From Clostridia bacterium (GTDB lineage Bacteria > Bacillota > Clostridia > Christensenellales > UBA1242), in contig JAEDFU010000003.1 in assembly GCA_016297915.1 (NCBI GenBank), forward strand, positions 15,017 through 79,016: 64,000 nt of DNA, in the 5' to 3' direction. The translations under genes were made by a program, and so were the position numbers. The notes beneath the pieces were generated by a model. It saw only the letters and a program-made list of their open reading frames with translations. It was not told where the DNA came from and did not search any database. The first letter of the stretch is position 1; each line of letters begins with the position of its first letter. Below are positions 35,931-44,516 of the stretch, piece by piece.

Positions 35931-37371
35931 CTTTCTTGTCCTGCCTTATTAAATTTTTCTTGTTATTCTTGATTGACATTGGTCTATGCTTGACATTTGT
36001 TATATCTGCCTTGTAAAAAGCATCTTTGATATCTGAGTCAACAAATGGGGCAAGGGGCGCAAAGTATGCACTGCCATATGAATCAAAGTCGCATAGATAT
36101 ACCATTACAAATATCATAAGAATGGAAATTCCAAAGAATCCCAGCATTGCACCCGCAAGCGTAAATAACATTCGCAAAAGATAGAGTTGTGAAGCTTGGT
36201 CAGGCACACAATAAATAGTAAGTCCTGAGATTGCAACTATCATAACCGAAGGTGGAGAGATAAGTCCGGCTTTGACTGCCGTATCACCAAGTATCAATGC
36301 TCCAACTATAGATAACGCAAGACCCAAGTATTTTGGCATACGCAGGCTCGCTTCGTATAGGATTTCAAAAAGTATCAGCACAAAAAGTATTTCGGCAAAT
36401 GGCGTCAAAGGTAGCCCCTTGGTTGTATTTACTATTGTTATCAAAAATTTGAGCGGAATTGCCTTGTAATGATGCATAACAATTGCAATATAAAGTCCGG
36501 GAACTAGAATGGATATAAATATACTGAAAATTCGTATCCATCTAACAAATCCAGCTCTAACATTGTTTGAATAATAATCGTCGCCACTCTGCAAGTCTTC
36601 GACATAAATAAATGGCACTGTCAAAACAATTGGTGAGCCGTCTACAATGATAGCGACTCTGCCCTCGAGTAGTCTGGCGGAGACAACATCTGGCTTTTCG
36701 GAATTGCCAATCTGCTTGAACATACTATTGGGTCTTTGCTCCAAAAATCCTGTAATATAATTGCTGTCAATGACTCCGTCAATATTAATTGCTTGTATAC
36801 GCTTTTTGACATCAGATACTACTTTTTTGTCAGCAATGCCGTCGATGTAGACAATTGATACCATTGTATCAGTGTGCTTGCCAACCTTGAGATTTATAGT
36901 TCTAAATGATTTGGAGGCTAGTATCTTTCTAAGCTCAGACAGGTTTGTTTTTAGATTTTCGACAAAGCCACTACGAGGTCCTTTGATAACACTACTGGTA
37001 GGTGGTTCGTCTATAGCCCTTTCCTTGTACTTGTCAATTGCTAATACAAGGCATTTGTCTATGCCGTCGACAAGCAACACACCTTTGCCTTTGAGAATAT
37101 TGGATATGATGTTTTCAAGTTTTTCTTCCTCTGTTGTTTCGCCCAAAGTTAGAACCTGCTTTTGCAAGACTTGCAATTCAGTAATGTCTTTGCCATAAGA
37201 CATTATTGGGGATATAACAAAGTAACTAAGAGATGCGGTGTCGCATAGTCCTAGTATATAAAAAATTGCCATTTTGGTCTTTCCGCAAGTAATCTCTTTG
37301 CAAATAAGTTCGTCGCTATTTCCAAGTTTGGCTTTGATAATATCAATGTTTTGTTGTAAATTTTTTTGCAT
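35899..37371 (-). CDS. gerAA: Germinant receptor subunit GerAA type
   Basis: 490 residues: soluble N-terminal half, then membrane half. ITGFLEQRPNSMFKQIGNSE, KPDVVSARLLEGRVAIIVDG and GDDYYSNNVRAGFVRWIR are diagnostic of the GerA family. First gene of the three-gene germination operon, which implies that the host makes endospores. A weak AGAGG site precedes the start. Spacing and overlaps show tight co-translation. Confidence 0.95.
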   Translation of the reverse strand: MQKNLQQNIDIIKAKLGNSDELICKEITCGKTKMAIFYILGLCDTASLSYFVISPIMSYGKDITELQVLQKQVLTLGETTEEEKLENIISNILKGKGVLLVDGIDKCLVLAIDKYKERAIDEPPTSSVIKGPRSGFVENLKTNLSELRKILASKSFRTINLKVGKHTDTMVSIVYIDGIADKKVVSDVKKRIQAINIDGVIDSNYITGFLEQRPNSMFKQIGNSEKPDVVSARLLEGRVAIIVDGSPIVLTVPFIYVEDLQSGDDYYSNNVRAGFVRWIRIFSIFISILVPGLYIAIVMHHYKAIPLKFLITIVNTTKGLPLTPFAEILFVLILFEILYEASLRMPKYLGLALSIVGALILGDTAVKAGLISPPSVMIVAISGLTIYCVPDQASQLYLLRMLFTLAGAMLGFFGISILMIFVMVYLCDFDSYGSAYFAPLAPFVDSDIKDAFYKADITNVKHRPMSIKNNKKNLIRQDKKDGKNNINKSN

Positions 37372-37429
37372 GGCAAAACCTCTTTAATATACTTAATATG
37401 AGAATTTCAAAAAGATTTTATGTAACTAC

Positions 37430-37458
37430 TTGCAAAATAAGTTTTTATTTGTTATAAT
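37430..37458 (+). promoter_or_regulatory. Promoter for rpsF
   Basis: TTGCAA at 37430-37435, 17 bp, perfect TATAAT at 37453-37458. Confidence 0.82.
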
Positions 37459-37483
37459 AATCTGCAGTAAATAAGATTTACTA

Positions 37484-37512
37484 CTGCTTTGGTTTGTCCA
37501 AAGCCGAATTAG
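37484..37512 (+). promoter_or_regulatory. Leader hairpin before rpsF, possible S6:S18 site
   Basis: GCTTTGG and CCAAAGC form a 7 bp stem with TTTGT loop, directly followed by CGAATT. A conserved S6:S18-binding leader with a CCG element is known for rpsF in other bacteria; the CCG here (AAAGCCGAA) is suggestive only. Confidence 0.4.
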
Positions 37513-37529
37513 ACCATAGGAGGTAAATT

Positions 37530-37826
37530 ATGAACAAATATGAATTGCTTACAATCTTTTCTGCTAGTCTTAGTGATGAACAAAAAGATGCAATCGTAGA
37601 CAAGTACACCAAACTTATGGAGAAAGACGGTGGCAAAGTTGAGCTAGTTAACAAGGCTACACCTTGGGGACTTAGAAAACTTGCATACCCAATCAACTAT
37701 AAGAACGATGGTTACTATGTTTTGTACAAATTCGAGAGCTCAGCTGATGTTGCTAAGAATGTAGTTTCGCTTATGAGAATAGACGAAAATGTACTAAGAT
37801 CTATGTGCTTGCGTTGCGACAAATAA
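37530..37826 (+). CDS. rpsF: Ribosomal protein S6
   Basis: 98 residues: MNKYELLTIFSASLSDEQKD and TPWGLRKLAYPINYKNDGYY are typical. RBS ATAGGAGGTAAATT. Heads rpsF-ssb-rpsR, with ssb 18 bp downstream. Part of the central domain of the 30S subunit, pairing with S18. Confidence 0.96.
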   Translation: MNKYELLTIFSASLSDEQKDAIVDKYTKLMEKDGGKVELVNKATPWGLRKLAYPINYKNDGYYVLYKFESSADVAKNVVSLMRIDENVLRSMCLRCDK

Positions 37827-37844
37827 TCATTATAGGAGAATATC

Positions 37845-38243
37845 ATGAATAAATGTATTTTAGTTGGAAATCTAGCAAGAGATCCAGAACTTACAACTAC
37901 ATCAAATGGTGTGGCTGTTTGTAGATTTTCTATTGCAGTATCAAGAAGATATGCAAATTCAGATGGAGAAAGAGAAACAGATTTCTTGAATATCGTAGTT
38001 TGGAGAAACTTGGGCGAAAACTGCCATAAGTTCTTGAAAAAAGGTAGCAAGGTTGGCATTGTTGGAAATATCCAAAGCAGATCTTATGACGCTACTGACG
38101 GAACTAAGAGATATGTTACAGAAATCGTTGCTGAGGAAGTAGAATTTTTGTCTACTAAATCTCAAGATGGCGATGCTCCAAAGACATCAAATGAGGAAGT
38201 TGCCAAACTTCAACCAATTGATGACGACGGATTGCCATTCTAA
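37845..38243 (+). CDS. ssb: Single-stranded DNA-binding protein
   Basis: 132 residues with the OB fold (MNKCILVGNLARDPELTTTS, TDFLNIVVWRNLGENC, KVGIVGNIQSR) and the acidic protein-binding tail IDDDGLPF. TAGGAG precedes the ATG. The C-terminal linker is short compared with model SSB (about 170 residues). Confidence 0.96.
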   Translation: MNKCILVGNLARDPELTTTSNGVAVCRFSIAVSRRYANSDGERETDFLNIVVWRNLGENCHKFLKKGSKVGIVGNIQSRSYDATDGTKRYVTEIVAEEVEFLSTKSQDGDAPKTSNEEVAKLQPIDDDGLPF

Positions 38244-38253
38244 GTGTTATCTA

Positions 38254-38306
38254 ACTTTTTGTGTGTCAAAAAGTTGCAAAAAGCACTGGGGGTTGAGATT
38301 CCCCCA
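38254..38306 (+). repeat. Hairpin repeat, copy 1
   Basis: AACTTTTTG (38254-38262) and CAAAAAGTT (38268-38276), then TGGGGG (38287-38292) and CCCCCA (38301-38306). The same two-hairpin layout recurs at 38488. The gap 38244-38569 otherwise holds only a single DnaA-box-like TTATGCACA near 38372. Confidence 0.6.
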
Positions 38307-38487
38307 AACCCCTAAAACTCTTTACAAGATGTCTTTATCTTAAATATGCATAGATGTTTAATCAAAAAAAATTTATGCACAACCAAAGCAATGACTTGCA
38401 AATAAGTAGGATAAAAATGTAATTGTAAGAGCATATTTCAAATGTTACTAATGGGGTGATTGACCATTAAGTTTGAACAATGAATTT

Positions 38488-38547
38488 AACTTTTTGCATG
38501 CCAAAAAGTTACAAGAGTATTGGAAGTTAGCAAAGGCTAAACTTTCC
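38488..38547 (+). repeat. Hairpin repeat, copy 2
   Basis: AACTTTTTG (38488-38496) and CAAAAAGTT (38502-38510), then TGGAAG..TTAG with CTAAACTTTCCA as the second stem. It sits just before the rpsR RBS. Confidence 0.6.
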
Positions 38548-38569
38548 AAAATATATAAAGGAGAAGATT

Positions 38570-38848
38570 ATGAGCGAAGAAGTTGTTGAAAGTGCTGTAA
38601 TGGAAGAAAAAGTTGTAGCACCTAAAAAATATAAAAAAATGGGCAAAAAGAAAGTATGTTCTTTCTGCGTTGACCATGTTGACGAAATCGATTACAAAGA
38701 TATCGCTAAGCTAAAAAGATATACAACCGAGAAAGGTAAAATTTTGCCAAGACGCCAAACTGGTACTTGTGCAGAGCACCAAAGATCTCTTACTGTTGCT
38801 ATCAAAAGAGCAAGAGAAATGGCGCTTTTGCCTTATGTTGGTGACTAA
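38570..38848 (+). CDS. rpsR: Ribosomal protein S18
   Basis: 92 residues. VCSFCVDHVDEIDYKDIAKL, RQTGTCAEHQRSLTVAIKRA and LLPYVGD define S18; three cysteines (CSFC...C) mark the zinc-type form. The N-terminal 20 residues are an acidic extension. AAAGGAGAAGATT precedes the ATG. Separated from ssb by 326 bp, unlike the tight spacing usual for this cluster. Confidence 0.96.
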   Translation: MSEEVVESAVMEEKVVAPKKYKKMGKKKVCSFCVDHVDEIDYKDIAKLKRYTTEKGKILPRRQTGTCAEHQRSLTVAIKRAREMALLPYVGD

Positions 38849-38858
38849 TTGAGGATAT

Positions 38859-38912
38859 GTTACTTTTTCTTTGATACCAAAGAAAAGCAATCAAAAAGAA
38901 ACCACCGGGGTG
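38859..38912 (+). repeat. Related hairpin repeat, copy 3
   Basis: TTACTTTTTCTTTG and CAAAGAAAAGCAA with a short TATAC-like loop, then TCAAAAAG and a C/G-rich stretch ACCACCGGGGT. It resembles copies 1 and 2 in layout, less in sequence. Further right, CGAGCGGAGCGAG is G+C-rich against its surroundings. Confidence 0.4.
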
Positions 38913-39006
38913 TGTATTCGAGCGGAGCGAGAATTGCCACAGAACAGAAAATGGAATTATAATCCGAAAAAGTAGGAGTGGCATTTCCCAGAGTCTTGAA
39001 ATGTAA

Positions 39007-39042
39007 AAAAAAAGAACTAATGTTTCGTTAGTTCTTTTTTTT
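39007..39042. terminator. Bidirectional terminator after rpsR
   Basis: AAAAAGAACTAA and TTAGTTCTTTTT with a seven-base loop and T9; convergent gene follows. Confidence 0.92.
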
Positions 39043-39100
39043 TGGTTTAAATAATTTACTTAATGATTTTATTTGTTTTTACATGGTCATTTCGCAAACC

Positions 39101-40300
39101 TTAATTACTTGTTGTAGGGTGTTGTGGCTTACGCTCCATAACCATAACATTTTCGTTTTCTTCTCTTTCTCTTGCATTATCCATTACTGTAGCAAAAGGC
39201 ACTTGTGGGGTAGCATCCAAGACTTCGTCTATTTGAGTACTGCAAGTATCTACGGCTATTTCCTTAGAAATTCCTGTTGAGTCAGCAATTGAATTGCCGA
39301 CTATAGCGCCATTAACAATGGCTTTGGTTGTTTCTTCCATTGCTATCTCTGGATTGTCGTCGGTTATAACGCTGTTTGCGGCTAGTACTTCGGCCATATC
39401 GTTTGCAACTTCGTTACTCAAGAATTGTGCTGATTTTCCGTCCTCTGCAATATCTTCCACAGTGTCCTCTATCTTTTCGTGGTCGACAAGTGTTGATTCT
39501 TTGATAGTATTCCATGCCTTTTTGTAATCATCTGGTGTCATGGCGGTTACATCTTTTTTGCTAAGGTCAGGATGATGTTCCAAAATTTTTCGTACAACTT
39601 TTTCGTAGTAATCTTCGAGAAGGCTAATGTTATTAACAGTATCTTCCAAAACGCCACATTGCAATTTGTCTATTTGGTCTGGTGACAAATTTTCTTTTTC
39701 GCCAACATAATCAATAAGCATAAGTCCAACAAATGTCTTGGCTGTGCCTTGTGCAAATTTGTCATGGCGTTCGTCTTCCAAAGTTGATTGGGTCTTGTGC
39801 TCAACGCAAATTGATGCATTTACAAGTTCCTGAGCAATCGCAATAACGCCACCTATATCTTTTTTGACTTGCAAATCTGTTACAAATCTGCTTCCGTCAT
39901 ATGATGTTGTAGCCGAACTATAATTGATAGGGTCGCTGTCCTTTCGGATGTTAATTCTGATATGTGCTTCAGTTCCGCTGAGAACTTTTCTTGCCATAGA
40001 GCCAAGTCTATCGCTTATTGAAGATAAGTAATCTACAGCCATTTTTATCATATCATCACTTGTTGCAGCTTCGTTAATTTTTTTGATTTCGGTCTTTTCG
40101 GTTCGTTTTGCTCTTGCAATGAGGTTATTTTTGATACTCGAGTACTTGCCCACTCTATCTGATAGACTATTTCCTAGTTCCTCAAGAGTCATATTGCCCT
40201 CAGTGCCGTCTCTAAGTCTATATTTTGTCAAGCAATTGAGATATTCTTTTAATTTCTTTTCGTCGCCGACCTCTTCGGTCACAGGTTTGTTGTCGTCCAT
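39101..40300 (-). CDS. Large acidic soluble protein of unknown function
   Basis: 399 residues, no signal peptide, few Cys, mostly helical; acidic. The central part (about 85-215) may be globular: AHIRINIRKDSDPINYSSAT, GGVIAIAQELVNASICVEHK. The C-terminus (about 290-399) is acidic, with AVNDMAEVLAANSVITDDNP-like low complexity. CGGAGAAGATT precedes the start. Alone on its strand. No family was recognised. Confidence 0.68.
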   Translation of the reverse strand: MDDNKPVTEEVGDEKKLKEYLNCLTKYRLRDGTEGNMTLEELGNSLSDRVGKYSSIKNNLIARAKRTEKTEIKKINEAATSDDMIKMAVDYLSSISDRLGSMARKVLSGTEAHIRINIRKDSDPINYSSATTSYDGSRFVTDLQVKKDIGGVIAIAQELVNASICVEHKTQSTLEDERHDKFAQGTAKTFVGLMLIDYVGEKENLSPDQIDKLQCGVLEDTVNNISLLEDYYEKVVRKILEHHPDLSKKDVTAMTPDDYKKAWNTIKESTLVDHEKIEDTVEDIAEDGKSAQFLSNEVANDMAEVLAANSVITDDNPEIAMEETTKAIVNGAIVGNSIADSTGISKEIAVDTCSTQIDEVLDATPQVPFATVMDNAREREENENVMVMERKPQHPTTSN

Positions 40301-40493
40301 AATCTTCTCCGTATATTTTTTTTAATTATACAAACTGGATTTTTTGATGTCAAACAAAAAAGCCAAAAAGATGCCTAAAATATCAATATTTTGTGTAAAT
40401 TTGGTCATACTAGGTTGGTTATTTCATATATTCAAATAATGCCTCCCACCAAAAATATTTTTTGATGTTTGGAACAAATGTTTGATAAAATAA

Positions 40494-40522
40494 TTGTCTA
40501 TTTGTTTGTTTTGTGTTATATT
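40494..40522 (+). promoter_or_regulatory. Promoter for the cmk unit
   Basis: TTGTCT at 40494-40499, 17 bp, TATATT at 40517-40522. The start point would be close to 40530, so the whole palindrome array lies in the cmk leader. Confidence 0.6.
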
Positions 40523-40531
40523 ATATCAATA

Positions 40532-40722
40532 GATGTAATATATCGCTAGATATATTATGACTTTGGATGTAATATATCGTTAGATATATTATGACATTTA
40601 GATGTAATATATCGCTAGATATCGCCAGATATATCATAATACTAGATGAGATGTATCGTCAGGTATAATAGTGTTACATCGTCCGGATATGATATTTGGC
40701 AAACGAGATATATTGCCAAATA
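40532..40722. repeat. Tandem array of AT-rich palindromes
   Basis: Three clear units start with GATGTAATATATCG at 40532, 40566 and 40601, at 34-35 bp steps. Each holds arms TAATATATC and GATATATTA around a 4 nt spacer (first copy 40536-40557); the third has a 10 bp internal insertion ATCGCCAGAT. Degenerate units follow (GATGAGATGTATCG at 40645), ending with the perfect 9 bp inverted repeat ATTTGGCAA (40694-40702)/TTGCCAAAT (40713-40721). No unique spacers, so not CRISPR. The rest of the gap 40301-40493 shows nothing recognisable. Confidence 0.75.
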
Positions 40723-40797
40723 CAATAGCAGAAGAGGTATCGTATAAAGAAGTCAATTGCTTAAACACAATAATATAATAACAAAAATGGAGAACAT

Positions 40798-41463
40798 ATG
40801 GGAAAAGTATTTAATGTGACATTAGACGGACCGGGAGGCAGTGGAAAGACCAGTATTGCCAAAGCCGTAGCAGAGAGGCTAAATATTGCCTATCTTGATA
40901 CTGGAGCAATGTATAGGGGAGTTGCGTATTATATGTTGACTCACGGAATTGATGTTGCGGACGAAAAGGCTGTATTAGAGGTCTTGGACAAAGTTGACCT
41001 CAAGGTGACAAAAACTGAGTCTGGTGAACAAAAAATATTGCTTGGCAAAAAAGATATAACTTCATACATTCGTACTCCTGAGATGTCCATGGGTGCAAGC
41101 ACGGTTTCAAAGATTCCTGCTGTAAGACTCAAACTAGTGGATATTCAGCGTCGTATCGCAAGAGATACTAGTTGTGTTATAGACGGCAGAGATATTGGTA
41201 GTTATGTTTTGCCAGACGCCGAATTTAAGTTTTATTTGACCGCAGATGTAGGTGTTAGAGCCAAGCGTAGATATTTGGAGCTCAAGGACAAAGAGAATGT
41301 GACACTCGAAAAGGTCAAAGAAGATTTGATTGCAAGAGACGAACAAGATAGCAAGCGAGATTTTGCACCACTTGTTGTGCCAAAGGGAGCTTTTGTAATA
41401 GATACAACAAATTTGGGATTTGATGAGGTTTTGGATTTGGTTTTAAGCAAAATAAGTATTTAA
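40798..41463 (+). CDS. cmk: Cytidylate kinase
   Basis: 221 residues. Phosphorylates CMP/dCMP. Walker A-like LDGPGGSGKTSIAKAVAERL (residues 8-27), YLDTGAMYRGVAY, and SCVIDGRDIGSYVLPDAEFK are family hallmarks. AATGGAGAACAT precedes the ATG. First gene of cmk-HAD-recD2-comF, all separated by small gaps or overlaps. Its leader holds the palindrome array. Confidence 0.96.
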   Translation: MGKVFNVTLDGPGGSGKTSIAKAVAERLNIAYLDTGAMYRGVAYYMLTHGIDVADEKAVLEVLDKVDLKVTKTESGEQKILLGKKDITSYIRTPEMSMGASTVSKIPAVRLKLVDIQRRIARDTSCVIDGRDIGSYVLPDAEFKFYLTADVGVRAKRRYLELKDKENVTLEKVKEDLIARDEQDSKRDFAPLVVPKGAFVIDTTNLGFDEVLDLVLSKISI

Positions 41464-41474
41464 GGTGGATTTAT

Positions 41475-42281
41475 ATGCAAAAAAGAATAGCGTTACTATA
41501 TGACTTTGATTACACATTGGCACATGGTTTTATGCAACAATTTGGGCTAATGCAGGATTTGGGCTACAACGACATTGGCGAGTACTTTAAGGAATGTGAG
41601 AGACTGGCTCATGATAACGAAATGGATATGTGTTTGTCGATGCTGTGTGGAATTTTGGAACTTGCCAAACGAAACGGCAAAGTCGTAACCAAAGAGTATC
41701 TAAGGTCTTTTGGCAAAGATATTGAGTACTACCAAGGCGTAACCGAGTGGTTTGACAAGATTAATGCAATTGGCAAGGCGTATGGTTATGAGGTAGAGCA
41801 TTATGTAATTAGCAGTGGTGTTAAGGAAATTATTGAGGGCTCAGCTATTTCCAAATACTTTAAGCGAATTTATGCCAACTTTTTTGCTTACAAGCAAGGT
41901 GTTGCTTTTTGGCCTAGTCAGGTAGTTAATTACACATCCAAAACGCAATACATATTTAGAGTGAGAAAAAATGTTCTAGACGACTTGGCGTCGCTAGACA
42001 AGATTAATGCCAAGATGCCCGAAGATGAGGTTTTGCCTTTCAAAAACATTATCTATCTTGGCGATAGTCAAACAGATATTCCGTCTTTTAAGGTCATAAA
42101 AAATAGCGGTGGAATGTCTATTTGTGTGTATGAGGGCAATAATGATGATGCACGCAAGGTTGCCCAAAAGTGCTTTGTAGAGGGACGATGCAATTATTTT
42201 GCCGAGGCAGACTTTAGGGAAACAAGTGACTTATACAGCGTCATCAGTGATTATATTAAGACAGTTTGCAAAAACAACTAA
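41475..42281 (+). CDS. HAD-superfamily phosphohydrolase
   Basis: 268 residues. Motif I LLYDFDYTLAHGF (nucleophile Asp in DFD, about residue 10), motif II VISSGVKEII, and motif IV IYLGDSQTDIPSF (acidic pair) show a complete HAD active site with a C1-type cap, resembling phosphoserine-phosphatase-like members. The substrate cannot be told. It lies 11 bp after cmk and 12 bp before recD2; AAGGTGGATTT precedes the ATG. Confidence 0.85.
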   Translation: MQKRIALLYDFDYTLAHGFMQQFGLMQDLGYNDIGEYFKECERLAHDNEMDMCLSMLCGILELAKRNGKVVTKEYLRSFGKDIEYYQGVTEWFDKINAIGKAYGYEVEHYVISSGVKEIIEGSAISKYFKRIYANFFAYKQGVAFWPSQVVNYTSKTQYIFRVRKNVLDDLASLDKINAKMPEDEVLPFKNIIYLGDSQTDIPSFKVIKNSGGMSICVYEGNNDDARKVAQKCFVEGRCNYFAEADFRETSDLYSVISDYIKTVCKNN

Positions 42282-42293
42282 ACAAGTGAGAAT

Positions 42294-44516
42294 ATGACAA
42301 GACTTAGAGATTTGACAGTAATCAAGGGAATGATAGAAGAAGTAATCTTTCGAAACGACGATACCAATTATACCGTCGTTTTGGTTGATGTCAACAAAGA
42401 ACTCATAACTGCTACTGGCAAATTTCCAGTTATTAATGAGGGCGAATGGGTCGAGCTAAATGGCAAATTTGTTCTCAATCAAAAATACGGTGAGCAGTTT
42501 GCAGTAGATAGTGTCAAATTAAGTCCGCCAAATACTCTTGACGGAATTGTAAGATATCTAAGCAGTGGATTAATTCCTGGGGTTGGTCCTGTAACTGCTA
42601 TGAATATTGTCAATAAGTTTGGTGAGTCGACTTTGGATATTATTCACTACAATCCCTCAAGACTTGCCGAATGCCGAAATGTTAGTGCCAAAAAGGCTGA
42701 GGAGATTGCCAAGGCTTATAGCGAAGTTCACCAAATGCAAAACGCTGTGATGATAATGCAGTCTTACCACATAAGCACAAATCTTGCAATCAAAATATAC
42801 AATCAATACGGTGAGGGTACGGAAGATATCCTCAAGAATAATCCTTACAAAATGGTCGAAGATGTTGCGGGCATTGGCTTTTTTACTGCCGACAAAATAG
42901 CAATTAGCATGGGAGTGCCACTAGATTCGGACTTTAGAGTAAGGGCAGGGATACTTCATATTCTTAGAGAGAATAGCGACAAAAATGGCAATACATATAT
43001 GCTCAAGACTGCTCTTGTTGAGGGTGTGTATGGACTGCTTAATATTCCTAATTTGGAGACTCGCATAGATAGTATTATTAGCAAGCTTGTAATGGATGAT
43101 TATTTAAGGCTATTGGATATTGGCGGAGAGGCTGTGGCTTTGGGACAGTATTATAAGATTGAAAAAGTCCTCGCAGATAGTCTAATACTTCTTAACTCAG
43201 ACACCGAAAAACTAGGTCTAGACATCTCCGACGAAATCAAGATGTATGAGACAATCAATCATATAACCATGCATGAGCACCAAAAACAAGCCGTACAACT
43301 AGCAGTCAACAATGGTGTGTCGGTGATAACTGGTGGGCCAGGCACAGGCAAAACAACTATAATTAAGTGCATACTTCAGATATTCAAAAACATGGGTAAA
43401 AAGGTCAAACTCATGGCACCAACTGGGCGTGCTGCCAAGAGACTTTCGGAAAGTACAGGAGTCGAGGCAAGCACAATTCATAGGGCTCTTGAGATGCAGG
43501 GTGGTGACGATACCAAGTTTTTGTTTAACACCAATCAAAAACTCAACTACGATGTAATCATAGTTGACGAGGTTAGTATGGTAGATAGCCAACTAATGTA
43601 CTTTTTGGTAAGGGCCATTAAGCGTGGCTCTAGGCTCATTTTGGTGGGAGACAAGGACCAATTAGCAAGCGTTGGAGCAGGTAATGTTTTGGGGGATATT
43701 TTGGACAGCGGATGTTTTGCTACAATGTGTCTCACTCAAATCTATAGACAAAGCGAAGATAGTCTAATCATTGTCAATGCCCATGCAATCAATCAAGGCA
43801 AAATGCCAGAACTAAGCAACAAATCCAAGGACTTTTTCTTTGACAAAAAGGAGTCTAACGAGGAGGCTTTGGATAGCATTATTAATATGTGCACAACAAG
43901 AATCCCTAATTTTTTGGATATAGACAGTAGCAAAGTCCAAGTTCTAGCCCCAATGAAAGCAGGAATTGTTGGCATAGACAATATCAATAGATGTTTGCAA
44001 GACAAACTCAATCCAGCGTCACTCAAAAAGCCTGAGGTCGAAAACGATAAATGTATATATCGAAAATATGATAGAGTTATGCAAATAACCAATAACTATG
44101 AGCGTACTTGGTCAAAAGACGGCGTGCAAGGCTCGGGAGTTTTTAATGGAGATATTGGAAATATTATAGATATTGACCTTAATACAAGCGAAGTTGTCGT
44201 AGGTTTTGAGGACGGACGAGTAGCAAGATATCTCAAGACCGACCTAAGCGAGCTTACTTTGAGTTATGCAATAACAATTCATAAGTCTCAAGGCAGTGAA
44301 TTTGATGTCGTAATTATTCCAGTGCTTTCGGGACCACCAATGCTACTTACTCGAAATCTACTTTATACAGCAGTTACTCGTGCAAAAAAAATGGTTGTTA
44401 TAATCGGCACAAAACAATGTGTTGCACGAATGGTTCACAACAATTACACCAAGATTAGATACACAATGCTCAAATATTTTTTGGAAATGGACGGCGAAAA
44501 ATATGAAAATTCTTGA
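42294..44516 (+). CDS. recD2: ATP-dependent RecD2-like DNA helicase
   Basis: 740 residues. N-terminal OB region (about 1-75, TVVLVDVNKELITATGKFPV), helix-hairpin-helix region (ISTNLAIKIYNQYGEG, AGIGFFTADKIA), then the SF1B motor with Walker A ITGGPGTGKTTIIK (about 347), DEVSMVD (Walker B), and the C-terminal motif TIHKSQGSEFDVVIIP. A 5'-3' helicase not linked to RecBC. A weak site (AAGTGAG) precedes the ATG. comF starts inside its end. Confidence 0.95.
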   Translation: MTRLRDLTVIKGMIEEVIFRNDDTNYTVVLVDVNKELITATGKFPVINEGEWVELNGKFVLNQKYGEQFAVDSVKLSPPNTLDGIVRYLSSGLIPGVGPVTAMNIVNKFGESTLDIIHYNPSRLAECRNVSAKKAEEIAKAYSEVHQMQNAVMIMQSYHISTNLAIKIYNQYGEGTEDILKNNPYKMVEDVAGIGFFTADKIAISMGVPLDSDFRVRAGILHILRENSDKNGNTYMLKTALVEGVYGLLNIPNLETRIDSIISKLVMDDYLRLLDIGGEAVALGQYYKIEKVLADSLILLNSDTEKLGLDISDEIKMYETINHITMHEHQKQAVQLAVNNGVSVITGGPGTGKTTIIKCILQIFKNMGKKVKLMAPTGRAAKRLSESTGVEASTIHRALEMQGGDDTKFLFNTNQKLNYDVIIVDEVSMVDSQLMYFLVRAIKRGSRLILVGDKDQLASVGAGNVLGDILDSGCFATMCLTQIYRQSEDSLIIVNAHAINQGKMPELSNKSKDFFFDKKESNEEALDSIINMCTTRIPNFLDIDSSKVQVLAPMKAGIVGIDNINRCLQDKLNPASLKKPEVENDKCIYRKYDRVMQITNNYERTWSKDGVQGSGVFNGDIGNIIDIDLNTSEVVVGFEDGRVARYLKTDLSELTLSYAITIHKSQGSEFDVVIIPVLSGPPMLLTRNLLYTAVTRAKKMVVIIGTKQCVARMVHNNYTKIRYTMLKYFLEMDGEKYENS

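Noticed and set aside
40532..40722. CRISPR array.
   Set aside because: The repeated units are directly adjacent, palindromic and AT-rich, with no unique spacers and no cas genes nearby.
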